From contig NZ_LR594671.1 of assembly GCF_901827185.1 (NCBI RefSeq), positions 5,078,001-5,142,000 of the forward strand: a stretch of 64,000 nucleotides of DNA, in the 5' to 3' direction. Below are positions 9,469 to 19,113 of the stretch, one piece after another (positions within the stretch are counted from its first letter, which is position 1; each line of letters begins with the position of its first letter). The notes under the pieces were generated by a model that saw only the letters and a program-made list of their open reading frames with translations, searched no databases and was not told where the DNA came from. The DNA is from Variovorax sp. PBL-E5. GTDB taxonomy: Bacteria; Pseudomonadota; Gammaproteobacteria; Burkholderiales; Burkholderiaceae_C. Both the position numbers and the translations under genes were made by a program.

Positions 9469-10020
9469 TCACCCGAAGACACAACTGCGGACTGCACCGC
9501 GTTGGCCCGTAATTTTTTGAGGTGCCGATCGAATCTCGATCTTCCGGTACGCGAAGCACACGATCTCGCACGCCCGCTTCGGCTTGCCGCCGGTGAGGAT
9601 CGCGTGCGAATCGACACGCGCGCCCTCGAGCACGAATTCGAGCGTCGGCTGCATGTCCTTGGCGGTGTCGCCGCCGGCCTTGAAGACCGACAGCTGCACC
9701 TTGATGTCGCTGTCCTGGTTCTTCATCAGGCTCGCGATCGAGGCCGTGGCCGCGTCGCAGTCGCGGATCACGATCAGCGACTTGTTGCGCACCTTGCCCT
9801 TGCTGGCGCCGGGCGGCGTGACGACCTCGGCGAGGTAGGTGTAGCCGGCGATGTCCATGCGCTGCTTGCCGTCCTCGTAGGCGCGCTCGGACTCGCCTTC
9901 GACGACCGCGCCCTTGTTCTCGATCAGCATCACGAAGTCGTTGCCGGATTCACCCGACATGTGGTCCAGCAGGCGCAGCGCCTCGTCGGGGTCCAGGGTT
10001 CCATCGAGGGTCCAGCTCAT
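9469..10020 (-). CDS. hcp: Hcp / TssD, type VI secretion inner-tube protein
   Basis: Hcp hexamers stack into the tube that is propelled by sheath contraction. The 183-residue product has the Hcp-like alternation of beta strands, with conserved-looking SLMKNQDSDIKVQLSVF and PTLEFVLEGARV stretches. It is slightly longer than the commonest Hcp proteins and has an acidic N-terminus (DGTLDPDEALRLLDHMSGES). The start ATG 10020 has AGGAG seven bases upstream. It is directly followed by tagJ-tssE-tssF-tssG-clpV-vgrG, the usual order. What precedes it is unusual: a caspase-family gene 22 bases upstream instead of tssB-tssC. The call rests on sequence pattern and position together. Confidence 0.85.
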   Translation of the reverse strand: MSWTLDGTLDPDEALRLLDHMSGESGNDFVMLIENKGAVVEGESERAYEDGKQRMDIAGYTYLAEVVTPPGASKGKVRNKSLIVIRDCDAATASIASLMKNQDSDIKVQLSVFKAGGDTAKDMQPTLEFVLEGARVDSHAILTGGKPKRACEIVCFAYRKIEIRSAPQKITGQRGAVRSCVFG

Positions 10021-10042
10021 GTGCGTCTCCTGAAGAAAAAGA

Positions 10043-12052
10043 TCATTTCGAAAGCGGTGCGTCGGCCGGCCATCCGGGCATCGCGGCATAGACCTGGCGC
10101 TGCCGCTCGGGCCGCGGCAGGCCGCGCACGCGCAGGTCGGGCATCGCCTCGGTGGGGCCGACGCCGAACAGACGCGGTGCGCTCCACGGCGCGGCGGGCG
10201 CGGCCAGCACGAGCAGGCGGCTGCCGCCGGCGCCGAGCCAGGGCAGCTCGAAGCGTTTGGCAGCGGGCGCGTCCGGCGCGCCGCGCTCGAAGCGATTGGT
10301 CTCGCCGTCGTCGCGCGGGAACACCGGATGCAGGCCGCCCTCGGCATCGATGCCGACGATCACCAGGTCGAGCGAACGGCCGCTGGTGTTGCGCACATGG
10401 AGCGCCATGCGCTCGCCGGCCGCGGGCGCGGCGATGGGCTCGGCCGACTGCGCCGCGCCGCTGCGCGCGAGGCGCGGGCCGTTCCAGACTTCGAGCACGG
10501 CTTCGAAGCCATCGAGCTGGCCGCCCTGCGCGAGCGCATTCAGCCGCAGCAGCCACTTGAGCTGCGCCAGCGCTTCGAGCCGCCGGCGCAGCCCGGGCAG
10601 GTCGGCGATCGGCGCGCCGCCGCGCGCCTGCGGGCCGAGCAGCGCGGCCAGCCCGGGCGAGACGACGTCGAGGCGATGGCCGCCGCCGGCGAGTTCGGTC
10701 CAGCGCACGTCGGGCTCGCCTTCGCCTTCGCCTTCGCGCACGCGGCGGATCGCGCTCGGGTAGCGCAGCGCCAATCCCTCGGGCAGGCCGCGCGCGGCGG
10801 CGACGCGCAGCATCACGGAGGCCGGCTCGTCCTGTGGCGTCAGGCTCCAGTCGACGCTGCCCGGCAGCGCCGCGAGGTCGGCCGGCACATCGAGCTGCGT
10901 GCGCCCGGCCTCGACCTGCGCCAGCCGCGCGTCGGCGCTGCGCACGGTGCCGTCGTCGCGGGTCGCGAGCACGCGCACCGCCTGGCCGGCCTCGAGCCCG
11001 TCGAGCTGGCCGGCATCGATCGCCAGGCGGTCGCCCGCGCGCTGCGCCGGCCACACGGGCCGCGTCGACAGCGGCGCCAGGCTGTTGGCGAACAGCGCGA
11101 GATCGAGATTGCCTTCGGCCACCGGCGAGGGCAGCTCGCGCGTCGGGAAGCGCGCCGCGAGTTCCTCGATCACCGGCGGGTAGAGCGCGAGCACGTCGTT
11201 GAAGAGCTCGCGCCAGGTGGCCGGCTGGCGCTGCAGCGCCTCGGCCACGGCCCAGGTCAGGAGGCCCTGCGGGCGCGCCGTGCGGTCCTTGCGCGGCAGC
11301 TTCAGTTCGGGCGTGACCTGGTGGCTCTCGGAGGCGAAGAAGGCGACATAGCGCGCACGCGGCATGCCGGTCTCGCCGCTCGGCGCGGCCGGTGCGGGCG
11401 CCGCGGCCGCGCCGCGCGCCAGCTGGTCGACGCGGATGCCGCGAAAGCGCACCTCGTCGTCCGGCGGCCCTTCGGCGACCGGCAGCGCATCGCGCAGGCC
11501 GCGCGTCATCGAAGTCGCCGAGCAGGTGTCGAACACCGACCAGACGAACACGTCGCGCGCCAGCAAGGCACCGATCCAGGCATCGAAATCGACATCGCGC
11601 ACGCCGCCCGACAGCACGGCATCGGTGCCGATCGTGCCGCGCACATCGCGCGCCAGGAAGTTCTCGGCCAGGCCGTCGGGCTCCTGGTAGGTCTTGACGA
11701 CGTTGCGCAGCCGCGTGCCGTGGCCCGAGAAATACAGCAGCACGAAATCGCCGCGGCGCGACTGGGCCACGAGCCGCGCCAGCGCGTCGTGGATGCGCTG
11801 CGCGTCGGGCAGCTGCGCGCCGTCGACGCCGTCCGCCAGCACCGTGATGTCGGCCGCCGCGAAGCCGCGCCGGAGCAGCGCCTGGCGCATCAGCAGCACG
11901 TCGTTGCGCGGCGCCTGCAGCCACAGTGCGGGCGGCTGGTTCACCAGCTCGGACACACCGACCAGCAGCGCGCGCTGGACCGCGCCCGCGCTCGCCGCCG
12001 CGCCCGCCATGAGCAGCAACAACACGAGACGCAGGGTGCGCGACATGGCCAT
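10043..12052 (-). CDS. Secreted caspase-family (C14-type) protein in the T6SS cluster
   Basis: The 669-residue product begins with a signal peptide (hydrophobic stretch LRLVLLLLMAGAAASAGA) and then a caspase-like domain. The histidine sits in LLYFSGHGTRL near residue 108 and the cysteine in FDTCSAT near residue 175, so both catalytic residues are present. The domain opens with the usual ALLVGVSEL strand. The middle third is of unknown type. The C-terminal part (about 550-640: MALHVRNTSGRSLDLVIVG, later HPVFP and LLVLAAP) resembles the DUF4384 module that also ends the kinase at 16441-18381. ATG 12052 follows the upstream stop by 7 bases; an ATG two codons later is also possible. A short GEGEGE run around residue 440 comes from a hexanucleotide repeat. 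Location implies a periplasmic cysteine peptidase or signalling protein; substrate unknown. Confidence 0.8.
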   Translation of the reverse strand: MAMSRTLRLVLLLLMAGAAASAGAVQRALLVGVSELVNQPPALWLQAPRNDVLLMRQALLRRGFAAADITVLADGVDGAQLPDAQRIHDALARLVAQSRRGDFVLLYFSGHGTRLRNVVKTYQEPDGLAENFLARDVRGTIGTDAVLSGGVRDVDFDAWIGALLARDVFVWSVFDTCSATSMTRGLRDALPVAEGPPDDEVRFRGIRVDQLARGAAAAPAPAAPSGETGMPRARYVAFFASESHQVTPELKLPRKDRTARPQGLLTWAVAEALQRQPATWRELFNDVLALYPPVIEELAARFPTRELPSPVAEGNLDLALFANSLAPLSTRPVWPAQRAGDRLAIDAGQLDGLEAGQAVRVLATRDDGTVRSADARLAQVEAGRTQLDVPADLAALPGSVDWSLTPQDEPASVMLRVAAARGLPEGLALRYPSAIRRVREGEGEGEPDVRWTELAGGGHRLDVVSPGLAALLGPQARGGAPIADLPGLRRRLEALAQLKWLLRLNALAQGGQLDGFEAVLEVWNGPRLARSGAAQSAEPIAAPAAGERMALHVRNTSGRSLDLVIVGIDAEGGLHPVFPRDDGETNRFERGAPDAPAAKRFELPWLGAGGSRLLVLAAPAAPWSAPRLFGVGPTEAMPDLRVRGLPRPERQRQVYAAMPGWPADAPLSK

Positions 12053-12059
12053 GCGCCGC

Positions 12060-13169
12060 TCAGGGCGCCCCCACCGATTCGACCAGCGGCGAGGCCGCCA
12101 GCAGCGCCTGGCCTTGCGCGACGTCCACCAGGTGCACGCGCCAACGGCCCTGCGCGTCCGGACCGCCGACCACGACGGCGCCCGTCGCGGCCAGCAGTGC
12201 GTTGGCCTCGTCGAGGCCGATGCCCTTCTTCCATCGCACGACGAGGTCTGCCGACAGCGGCTCGGCGGGATCGGTCGGCACCGAGCGGAACTGCACATCG
12301 TCGGCATCGCCCGCATCCGGCGCGCGCAGCAGCGCGGCGTTCTGCACCACGACCACCAGTGCGAGGACCGCGAGCGCCGGCCGCACCAGCGCATCGGCGG
12401 CGAACCAGCGCCGCGTGCGCGTCCACCAGCCTTCGTGGCGCGGCGGCACGACGGCCTGGCTGCGCGGCGCCGGATCGACGGGTGCCGGCACGGCCAGCCG
12501 GGCGGCGGCTTCGCGGTACAGGTCCTGGTAGTCGGTGCGCGGATCGGCCTCGCCCAGCGGCGTGCCCGACAGCACGGAAAAGGCGCCGCCCGCGTTGCGC
12601 AGCGCGATGCGGCCGGGCTCGGGCGCGATGGCCGGCGCCTGCTGCGCCGCCCATTCGTCGTGCACCGCGCGAACGGCCGCGAGCCGGGTGGCCGAGAGCT
12701 CGCCCAGCACGCGCGCGCGCGGCGGCGGCGCCTCCTCGAGGGTGAGCACGTTCCAGGCCTGGACCATGCCGAACATCGGTTCGAAGGGTTCGTCGCCGGG
12801 CTCGAGCAGCACGTCGAAGGCGCCCGCCCAATCGGCTTCGCCGGCGGCCATCCAGCCGCGCCAGAAGGCGCCCTGCACGCGGCGGTCCAGCAGCACGCCG
12901 AACAGGCGGCCTTCGTGCATCACGCCGACCAGCCGGCCCGGCGCCCAGTGCGCCGCGAAGGCGCGCCGCGCCACGGCCTCGCGGCGGCGCGCCAGCTCGG
13001 TCAGCGGCAGCAGCAACAGCGCCTCGAGGTTCGGCCGCGGCGCGGCGGCAGCGCGCGACGGCCGCCATGCCACGCAGGTGTCGCCATGGCCTGGCGCGCC
13101 GTCGTCCGCGGCGTCGCGCGCGAACATGCCGCGAATGAGGTTCAGCGGTGGCCAGAGCTCGGGGGTCAT
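12060..13169 (-). CDS. Single-helix membrane protein between sigma-like and caspase genes
   Basis: I do not recognise this 369-residue protein. Residues about 1-265 look cytoplasmic and soluble, with many Ala/Arg/Glu. One clear membrane helix follows (LVRPALAVLALVVVVQNAALL, about residue 275-297). About 75 residues then lie on the periplasmic side, with a small alpha/beta pattern (VVRWKKGIGLDEANALL, VVVGGPDAQGRWRVHLVD). This topology, and its position 25 bases after a sigma-factor-like gene and 7 bases before a secreted caspase gene, resembles membrane-bound anti-sigma or sigma-regulator proteins. I see no zinc-binding anti-sigma motif, so that is inference only. The periplasmic tail could sense or be cut by the caspase. 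ATG 13169 gives the start MTPELWPPLNLI. Confidence 0.6.
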   Translation of the reverse strand: MTPELWPPLNLIRGMFARDAADDGAPGHGDTCVAWRPSRAAAAPRPNLEALLLLPLTELARRREAVARRAFAAHWAPGRLVGVMHEGRLFGVLLDRRVQGAFWRGWMAAGEADWAGAFDVLLEPGDEPFEPMFGMVQAWNVLTLEEAPPPRARVLGELSATRLAAVRAVHDEWAAQQAPAIAPEPGRIALRNAGGAFSVLSGTPLGEADPRTDYQDLYREAAARLAVPAPVDPAPRSQAVVPPRHEGWWTRTRRWFAADALVRPALAVLALVVVVQNAALLRAPDAGDADDVQFRSVPTDPAEPLSADLVVRWKKGIGLDEANALLAATGAVVVGGPDAQGRWRVHLVDVAQGQALLAASPLVESVGAP

Positions 13170-13194
13170 GCAGTGTCCTGAAGGAGTGAGGGCT

Positions 13195-13959
13195 TCAGGC
13201 ACAAGACGCTTCAGCGCCGAGGATTTTGAAAACCTGCAGGATCGCGCCCATGTTGTCGGCATCGATCGCGATGCCCAGCGTCTGCGTGATCCACCGGCCG
13301 AGCGTGGTGCGCGCATAGTCGGCCGGCAGGCCTTCGCGCTTGTGCACGAGGCCGAGCCGGCCGGCGCGGTAGTGGTAGGACGCGATCAGATGGCGCGAGG
13401 CGATGCCCGCCAGGCCGCCCTCGGCTTCGCGGCCGAAGCCCTCGCACAGCAGGATGCGCTCGGGCTCGGGCAAGGTGGCGATGAAGGCGCGCGCGGCCGC
13501 ATGCACCGCGCCCGCGCTGAGGCCGTGTTCCGCGAGCTCGTCGTCCGCGCTGTCCGCGGCGCCGACCTGCGCCTCGAACTGGCTTTCGCTGATCTGGTCG
13601 CCGATCGACAGCTTGCGGCGAAAGGCGCTGGCGCGCGTGCAGTCGATCAGGTAGCGGCGGAAGTACGCGCACAGCGCGAAGGCATTCGTCGGCGCGCTGT
13701 GCCCGCTGGCCTCGCGCCGCGCCGCATCGTCGGCCTCGTCGGGATCGGCATCGAGGCGCAGCACCTTGACGTAGATGAACTGCGCCACGAGCTCCTGCCG
13801 CCCTTCGCCGAGCGCCTGCAGCTCGGGTGGGTTGCAGGTCCGGAGCGCGCCACCGACGATGCGGTACATCGATCCCATCTCCTCGGAGGACAAGCGCTGG
13901 CGATGCCGCCAGAGGCGGACGAGCTCGACGCTTTGTTCGGAGGAGAAGACTTCCTGCAT
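13195..13959 (-). CDS. Sigma-70-family-like regulator (ECF type, divergent)
   Basis: The 254-residue product shows the two hallmarks of small sigma factors. A region-2-like helix pair is at about residues 55-120 (LVAQFIYVKVLR, then FALCAYFRRYLIDCTRASAFRRK). A region-4-like helix-turn-helix is at about 165-205 (FIATLPEPERILLCEGFG, GLAGIASRHLIASYHYRAGRLG). The acidic linker between them and the C-terminal 45 residues are not typical. It is the first gene of the run sigma-membrane protein-caspase-hcp, and it is preceded by a large structured repeat at 13996-14751 rather than by an obvious promoter. A sigma factor here could control the downstream hcp-vgrG half of the cluster. Similarity is by pattern only, so a divergent or inactive sigma factor is possible. 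Confidence 0.62.
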   Translation of the reverse strand: MQEVFSSEQSVELVRLWRHRQRLSSEEMGSMYRIVGGALRTCNPPELQALGEGRQELVAQFIYVKVLRLDADPDEADDAARREASGHSAPTNAFALCAYFRRYLIDCTRASAFRRKLSIGDQISESQFEAQVGAADSADDELAEHGLSAGAVHAAARAFIATLPEPERILLCEGFGREAEGGLAGIASRHLIASYHYRAGRLGLVHKREGLPADYARTTLGRWITQTLGIAIDADNMGAILQVFKILGAEASCA

Positions 13960-13995
13960 GGGGAGGAACGGGCCTACGCGCGCAGGCCTCTTGTT

Positions 13996-14751
13996 CCCTC
14001 TCCCTCTGGGAGAGGGTCAGGGTGAGGGCTTCCGGGCCTTTGAATTGGCGTTGCTTTTGATGTGAGGCCGGAGCCGGGAATTCGCCCCGGCGGGCGACTC
14101 ACTTTCTTTTGCTTCGCCAAAAGAAAGTAAGCAAAGAAAAGGCGACCCCACTGTGCGCGTCCCTCCGCTTCGCTGCGGGCAACCTGCGGTGCTCGCTTCA
14201 GGCGGGGTCCGCGCAAACTCGCTTCGCTCAGACACGCGCGGCCCTGATCCGCCTGAAGCTGCGCTCCTCGGTGCGCACAGGGGGGATTGGGGTCAACGCG
14301 CCTTGGCGCGTCCTTGTGTGGGGCGGTGCGGTGCGACGACTGCGTGGATGGGTTCAGCGGATGTGGCCGGAGGCTGTTGCCCGCCGTCGGCTGTTCCCCG
14401 GCCGAGCGAAGCGAAGGTCCGAGAAACACACATACGCGCCATGGCGCGTTGACCCTCATCCCCTCTGTGCGCGCCGAGGAGCGCAGCCTTTCGCGGATCA
14501 GGGCTCGCGACTGTCTGAGCGAAGCGAGTTTGAGCGAGACCCCGCGAAAGGCGAGCACCGCAGGTTGCCCGCAGCGAAGCGGAGGGACGCGCACAGTGGG
14601 GTCGCCTTTTCTTTGCTTACTTTCTTTTGGCGAAGCAAAAGAAAGTGAGTCGCCTGCCGGGGCGAATTCCCGGCTCCGGCCTTTGATCAAATGCAACGCG
14701 CAAAGCAAAGGCCCGGCGCCCTCACCCCCGCCCTCTCCCAGAGGGAGAGGG
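13996..14751. repeat. 756-base inverted repeat with nested, covarying hairpins
   Basis: The gene-free interval 13960-14769 is almost filled by one long, nearly symmetric inverted repeat centred near 14373. The outermost hairpins are at 13996-14016 (CCCTCTCCC, TCT, GGGAGAGGG) and 14731-14751 (same stem, loop AGA). Next inward are 14102-14127 and 14621-14646 (CTTTCTTTTG pairing with CAAAAGAAAG). Each arm then has its own 11-bp perfect stem: GCTTCAGGCGG at 14195-14205 with CCGCCTGAAGC at 14249-14259 on the left, and GCCTTTCGCGG at 14486-14496 with CCGCGAAAGGC at 14542-14552 on the right. The two inner stems differ in sequence, yet each pairs perfectly. No gene is evident inside. It may also end transcription of mltA-distal messages. 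Confidence 0.85.
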
Positions 14752-14769
14752 GGCAAGACAGACGGGCAA

Positions 14770-16383
14770 TCAATCGTCGACACAGGAACCCTCTTCAGGG
14801 ACGAGGCACTGCGGCAAGTCCGCCCCCACCGCCCCACCCCGCGTGCGGATCGACGAGCTCGCCGCCGCCGCCACCGCCAGCCCGCGCGGCAGCAGGATCC
14901 ACAGCTGTCCGCGTTCCTTCATGCGCCGCGCCTGCGTCGCGGCCTGCTGGCCGTTGCCGAAGAAATAGTCGGCGCGCACCGCGCCGCGGATCGCGCCGCC
15001 CGTGTCCTGCGCGATCGTCAGCCGCTGCATCGGCGCACCGCTGCCCGGCGCACGCGTCGAGACGAACACCGGATAACCCAGCGGCGTGCTGCGCGGATCG
15101 ACCGCGATCGAGCGTCCCGCCGACAGCGGCACCCCGAACGCGCCGACCGGCCCGCCGGCCGCCGTGTCCGCCGATTCCTTGAAGAACACGTAGCTCGGAT
15201 CCTTGATGCCCGAGCCGATCACCGGTCCCGTCACGCGGCGCCCCGGCACCATCACCGCGCCGCTGGCCACCGGAACCGCCAGCGTGAAGCCGCGCGTGCG
15301 GATCACGCTGCTGTCGTTGACCTCGTCGTCGCCGTCGTCGAGCTCCAGCTCGATCGCGCCGCCGCGCGTCTTCACCGGCGAGCGCGCCTTGCCCGACGAG
15401 GACTGCGCCAGCGTCGGCCGGAAGGGCTGTCCGTTCTGCTCCGCATAGGCGACGCGGATGATCTCGCCGTTGGCGAGGCGGATGCGGCCCGAGCCCTGGA
15501 TCTGCATCTCGTACAGCGCGGTCGCGCTGCTCACGAAGGCCAGCACCTTGGCGTTCGGCGCGCCCTTGGTCTCGATCTCCTCGCGCGTGTAGTAGGGCAG
15601 CAGCCGCCGGCCGTCGGCGCGCAATCGCACCTTGCGGTCGAGCGTGTCGCGCGTGATGGTCGAGAGATCGAGCGCATAGAGGCCCGGCGCGCCCATGTCG
15701 CGCGTGCTCAGCCCGCTCTGGACGACCACGTTGCGCCCCACGATGCGCGCGGCCACGGTGCCGCTGCCCGGCGGCAGCTTGCGCGCATCGGCGAACACCA
15801 TGTCCTCGGGCTGGCCGTAGACCGGATAGATGAAGGGCGCGGCGTACTGGCGGCTGCCCGCGATCTCGGGTTCGAAGTAGCCGGTGACCACGCCGTCGGG
15901 CCGGCGGTCGTCGTCGCGGATCTGGTAGGCCGAGAACTCGCGCTCGAAGAAGTTGCGGATCGCGGGGTTGTTCCTGCCGTCCACCTGCGCGGCGCGCGCG
16001 CAGACCTCCTTCCATTCGGTGCCGCGCCCGGTCAGCACCTTGCAGCTGCCGAGGAAGGCCGGCCAGCTTTCGGAGAAATCGTCGCCGCGCCAGCCGGGCA
16101 CGGTGTCGAAGGGCACCGAGGTGTAGGTCGCCAGCTGGGTCGAGAAGGTGCGCGCCTGCCCGGCCACGCTGGCGCCCAGCGTGCTCGGCCGTTGCGACGG
16201 CGTCTCGGGCTCGGGCGCCGCGATGACCACGGGCCGCTGCGGTGCCGGCGCGGGCGCGGGCGCCGCAGTCGTCGATGCCGTGTTCGACGCCGGCATCACG
16301 CCGCAGCCGGCGAGCGAGGCCGCAAGGGCCGCGGCGGCCCAGCGCCGTGCAGGCGAAGGGAGGATCGGCGACAGTGGCTTCAT
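14770..16383 (-). CDS. mltA: MltA-family membrane-bound lytic transglycosylase (lipoprotein)
   Basis: MltA cleaves the MurNAc-GlcNAc bond of peptidoglycan, leaving 1,6-anhydro ends, and is anchored in the outer membrane. The 537-residue product has a lipoprotein signal with lipobox LAGC at about residues 24-27. The MltA domain (PGWRGDDFSESWPAFLGSC at about residue 95; TGYFEPEIAGSR near 165; YYTREEIETKGAPNAKVLAF) is followed by the 3D-type domain with the catalytic aspartate region IAQDTGGAIRGAVRADYFFG near 480. It is longer than E. coli MltA (about 365 residues), with extra Ala/Pro-rich N-terminal sequence and a variable middle. It lies 57 bases after the T6SS kinase gene on the same strand. 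A T6SS needs local wall opening, so a role in assembly is possible, but MltA is also a housekeeping enzyme. Confidence 0.9.
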   Translation of the reverse strand: MKPLSPILPSPARRWAAAALAASLAGCGVMPASNTASTTAAPAPAPAPQRPVVIAAPEPETPSQRPSTLGASVAGQARTFSTQLATYTSVPFDTVPGWRGDDFSESWPAFLGSCKVLTGRGTEWKEVCARAAQVDGRNNPAIRNFFEREFSAYQIRDDDRRPDGVVTGYFEPEIAGSRQYAAPFIYPVYGQPEDMVFADARKLPPGSGTVAARIVGRNVVVQSGLSTRDMGAPGLYALDLSTITRDTLDRKVRLRADGRRLLPYYTREEIETKGAPNAKVLAFVSSATALYEMQIQGSGRIRLANGEIIRVAYAEQNGQPFRPTLAQSSSGKARSPVKTRGGAIELELDDGDDEVNDSSVIRTRGFTLAVPVASGAVMVPGRRVTGPVIGSGIKDPSYVFFKESADTAAGGPVGAFGVPLSAGRSIAVDPRSTPLGYPVFVSTRAPGSGAPMQRLTIAQDTGGAIRGAVRADYFFGNGQQAATQARRMKERGQLWILLPRGLAVAAAASSSIRTRGGAVGADLPQCLVPEEGSCVDD

Positions 16384-16440
16384 GAAGGTCTCCTGGTCGG
16401 AAGGGAAGAAAGGCCCGTGAGGCCGCTGCCCTGCAGACGA

Positions 16441-18377
<1,937 letters not shown>

Positions 18378-18381
<4 letters not shown>

Positions 18382-18995
18382 TTCGCCTCCGTGCCCTGCG
18401 CCGGCGCGCCGGCCGCGAAGCCGAACAGCGCATCGAACTGCTCGTCCTGCGGCAGGCCGTGCGTGGCCATGCCCGGGCCGGCCTCGCCGGCCGGATCGGT
18501 GAACCAGAGCGACTGGCCGAACTCCGGCAAGGCCATCGCGGACGCGCTGTCGCCGCCGCCGGCGACGGCCTCGCCGGAAAAGAGCTGCAGCAGCCGGGCC
18601 TCGAAGCGCACCGCATCGAGGTCCTGTTCGAGGCCGTCGAAGGCGGCCTGTGCGGCCAGTGCCCACCATTGCTGCGCGCGCGCCAGCACCTGGCCGTGCA
18701 GCTCGGTGGGCGCCCACACGAGCTCGTCGGCGACGGTCAACGGAAAGTAGCGCCCGACCGCATCGACCGAAGGCATCAGCACGCCGAGCCAGGACTGGTG
18801 GCCGATCACGCCGTCGCCGAGCACGAAGAACCACAGCGGCGCTTTCAGGTAGCGCTCGGTCCAGTCCGCATGGCGCGCGCGCAGCCGGGCCATGCCGGCC
18901 TGCAGCCAGCGGTCCCAGGCGGCGCGGAAGACTTCGGGCAGCCGCCGGTACGCGAAGTCGCCGATGCCCGGCAGCTTGCCGAACCAGCCCGGCAT
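18378..18995 (-). CDS. tagF: TagF / ImpM, type VI secretion accessory regulator
   Basis: TagF proteins repress T6SS assembly post-translationally; in some species TagF is fused to the PppA phosphatase. The 205-residue product starts MPGWFGKLPGIGDFAYRRLP, the family signature. It continues with LKAPLWFFVLGDGVIG and GVLMPSVDAVGRYFPLTV, and ends with an SLWFTDP region. ATG 18995 is preferred because GGAGG stands eight bases upstream; a GTG at 19031 would add twelve residues. The stop overlaps the kinase start, consistent with TagF and the kinase acting in the same control pathway. It stands directly downstream of tssM. Confidence 0.9.
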
Positions 18996-19035
18996 GCCGT
19001 CCGCCTCCAGGACGCTCGACGGATTGCTCACTTGC

Positions 19036-19110
19036 GCCCCCACGCTCGGCACTTCGTGTCCTCGCTGCCCCCCGAGGGGGCGCGCGCTTGCTTGGGGCGG
19101 CCCGGCGCGG
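19036..19110 (+). repeat. Intergenic REP-like element between tssM and tagF
   Basis: The short gap between tssM and tagF holds a palindromic G/C-rich repeat: GCACTTCGTGTC at 19049-19060, then the hairpin CCCCCC-GA-GGGGG, then CTTGGGGCGGCCCGGC. A related copy lies in opposite orientation upstream of tpsA (about 43076-43160), sharing GCACTTCGTGTC, a C-run/G-run hairpin and GGCGGCCCGGC in the same order. This identifies a dispersed family rather than chance composition. The element sits inside an operon, so it may stabilise or attenuate the upstream part of the message. Confidence 0.7.
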
Positions 19111-19113
19111 CGC

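Noticed and set aside
10020..13959. Search for tssB/tssC in the interval before hcp
   Set aside because: All frames there are accounted for by the caspase, membrane and sigma-like genes; no sheath motif is visible.
13960..14770. Short frames on both strands within the large inverted repeat
   Set aside because: They only read through the repeat arms (Ser/Arg-rich, mirror-image translations) and have no ribosome sites.
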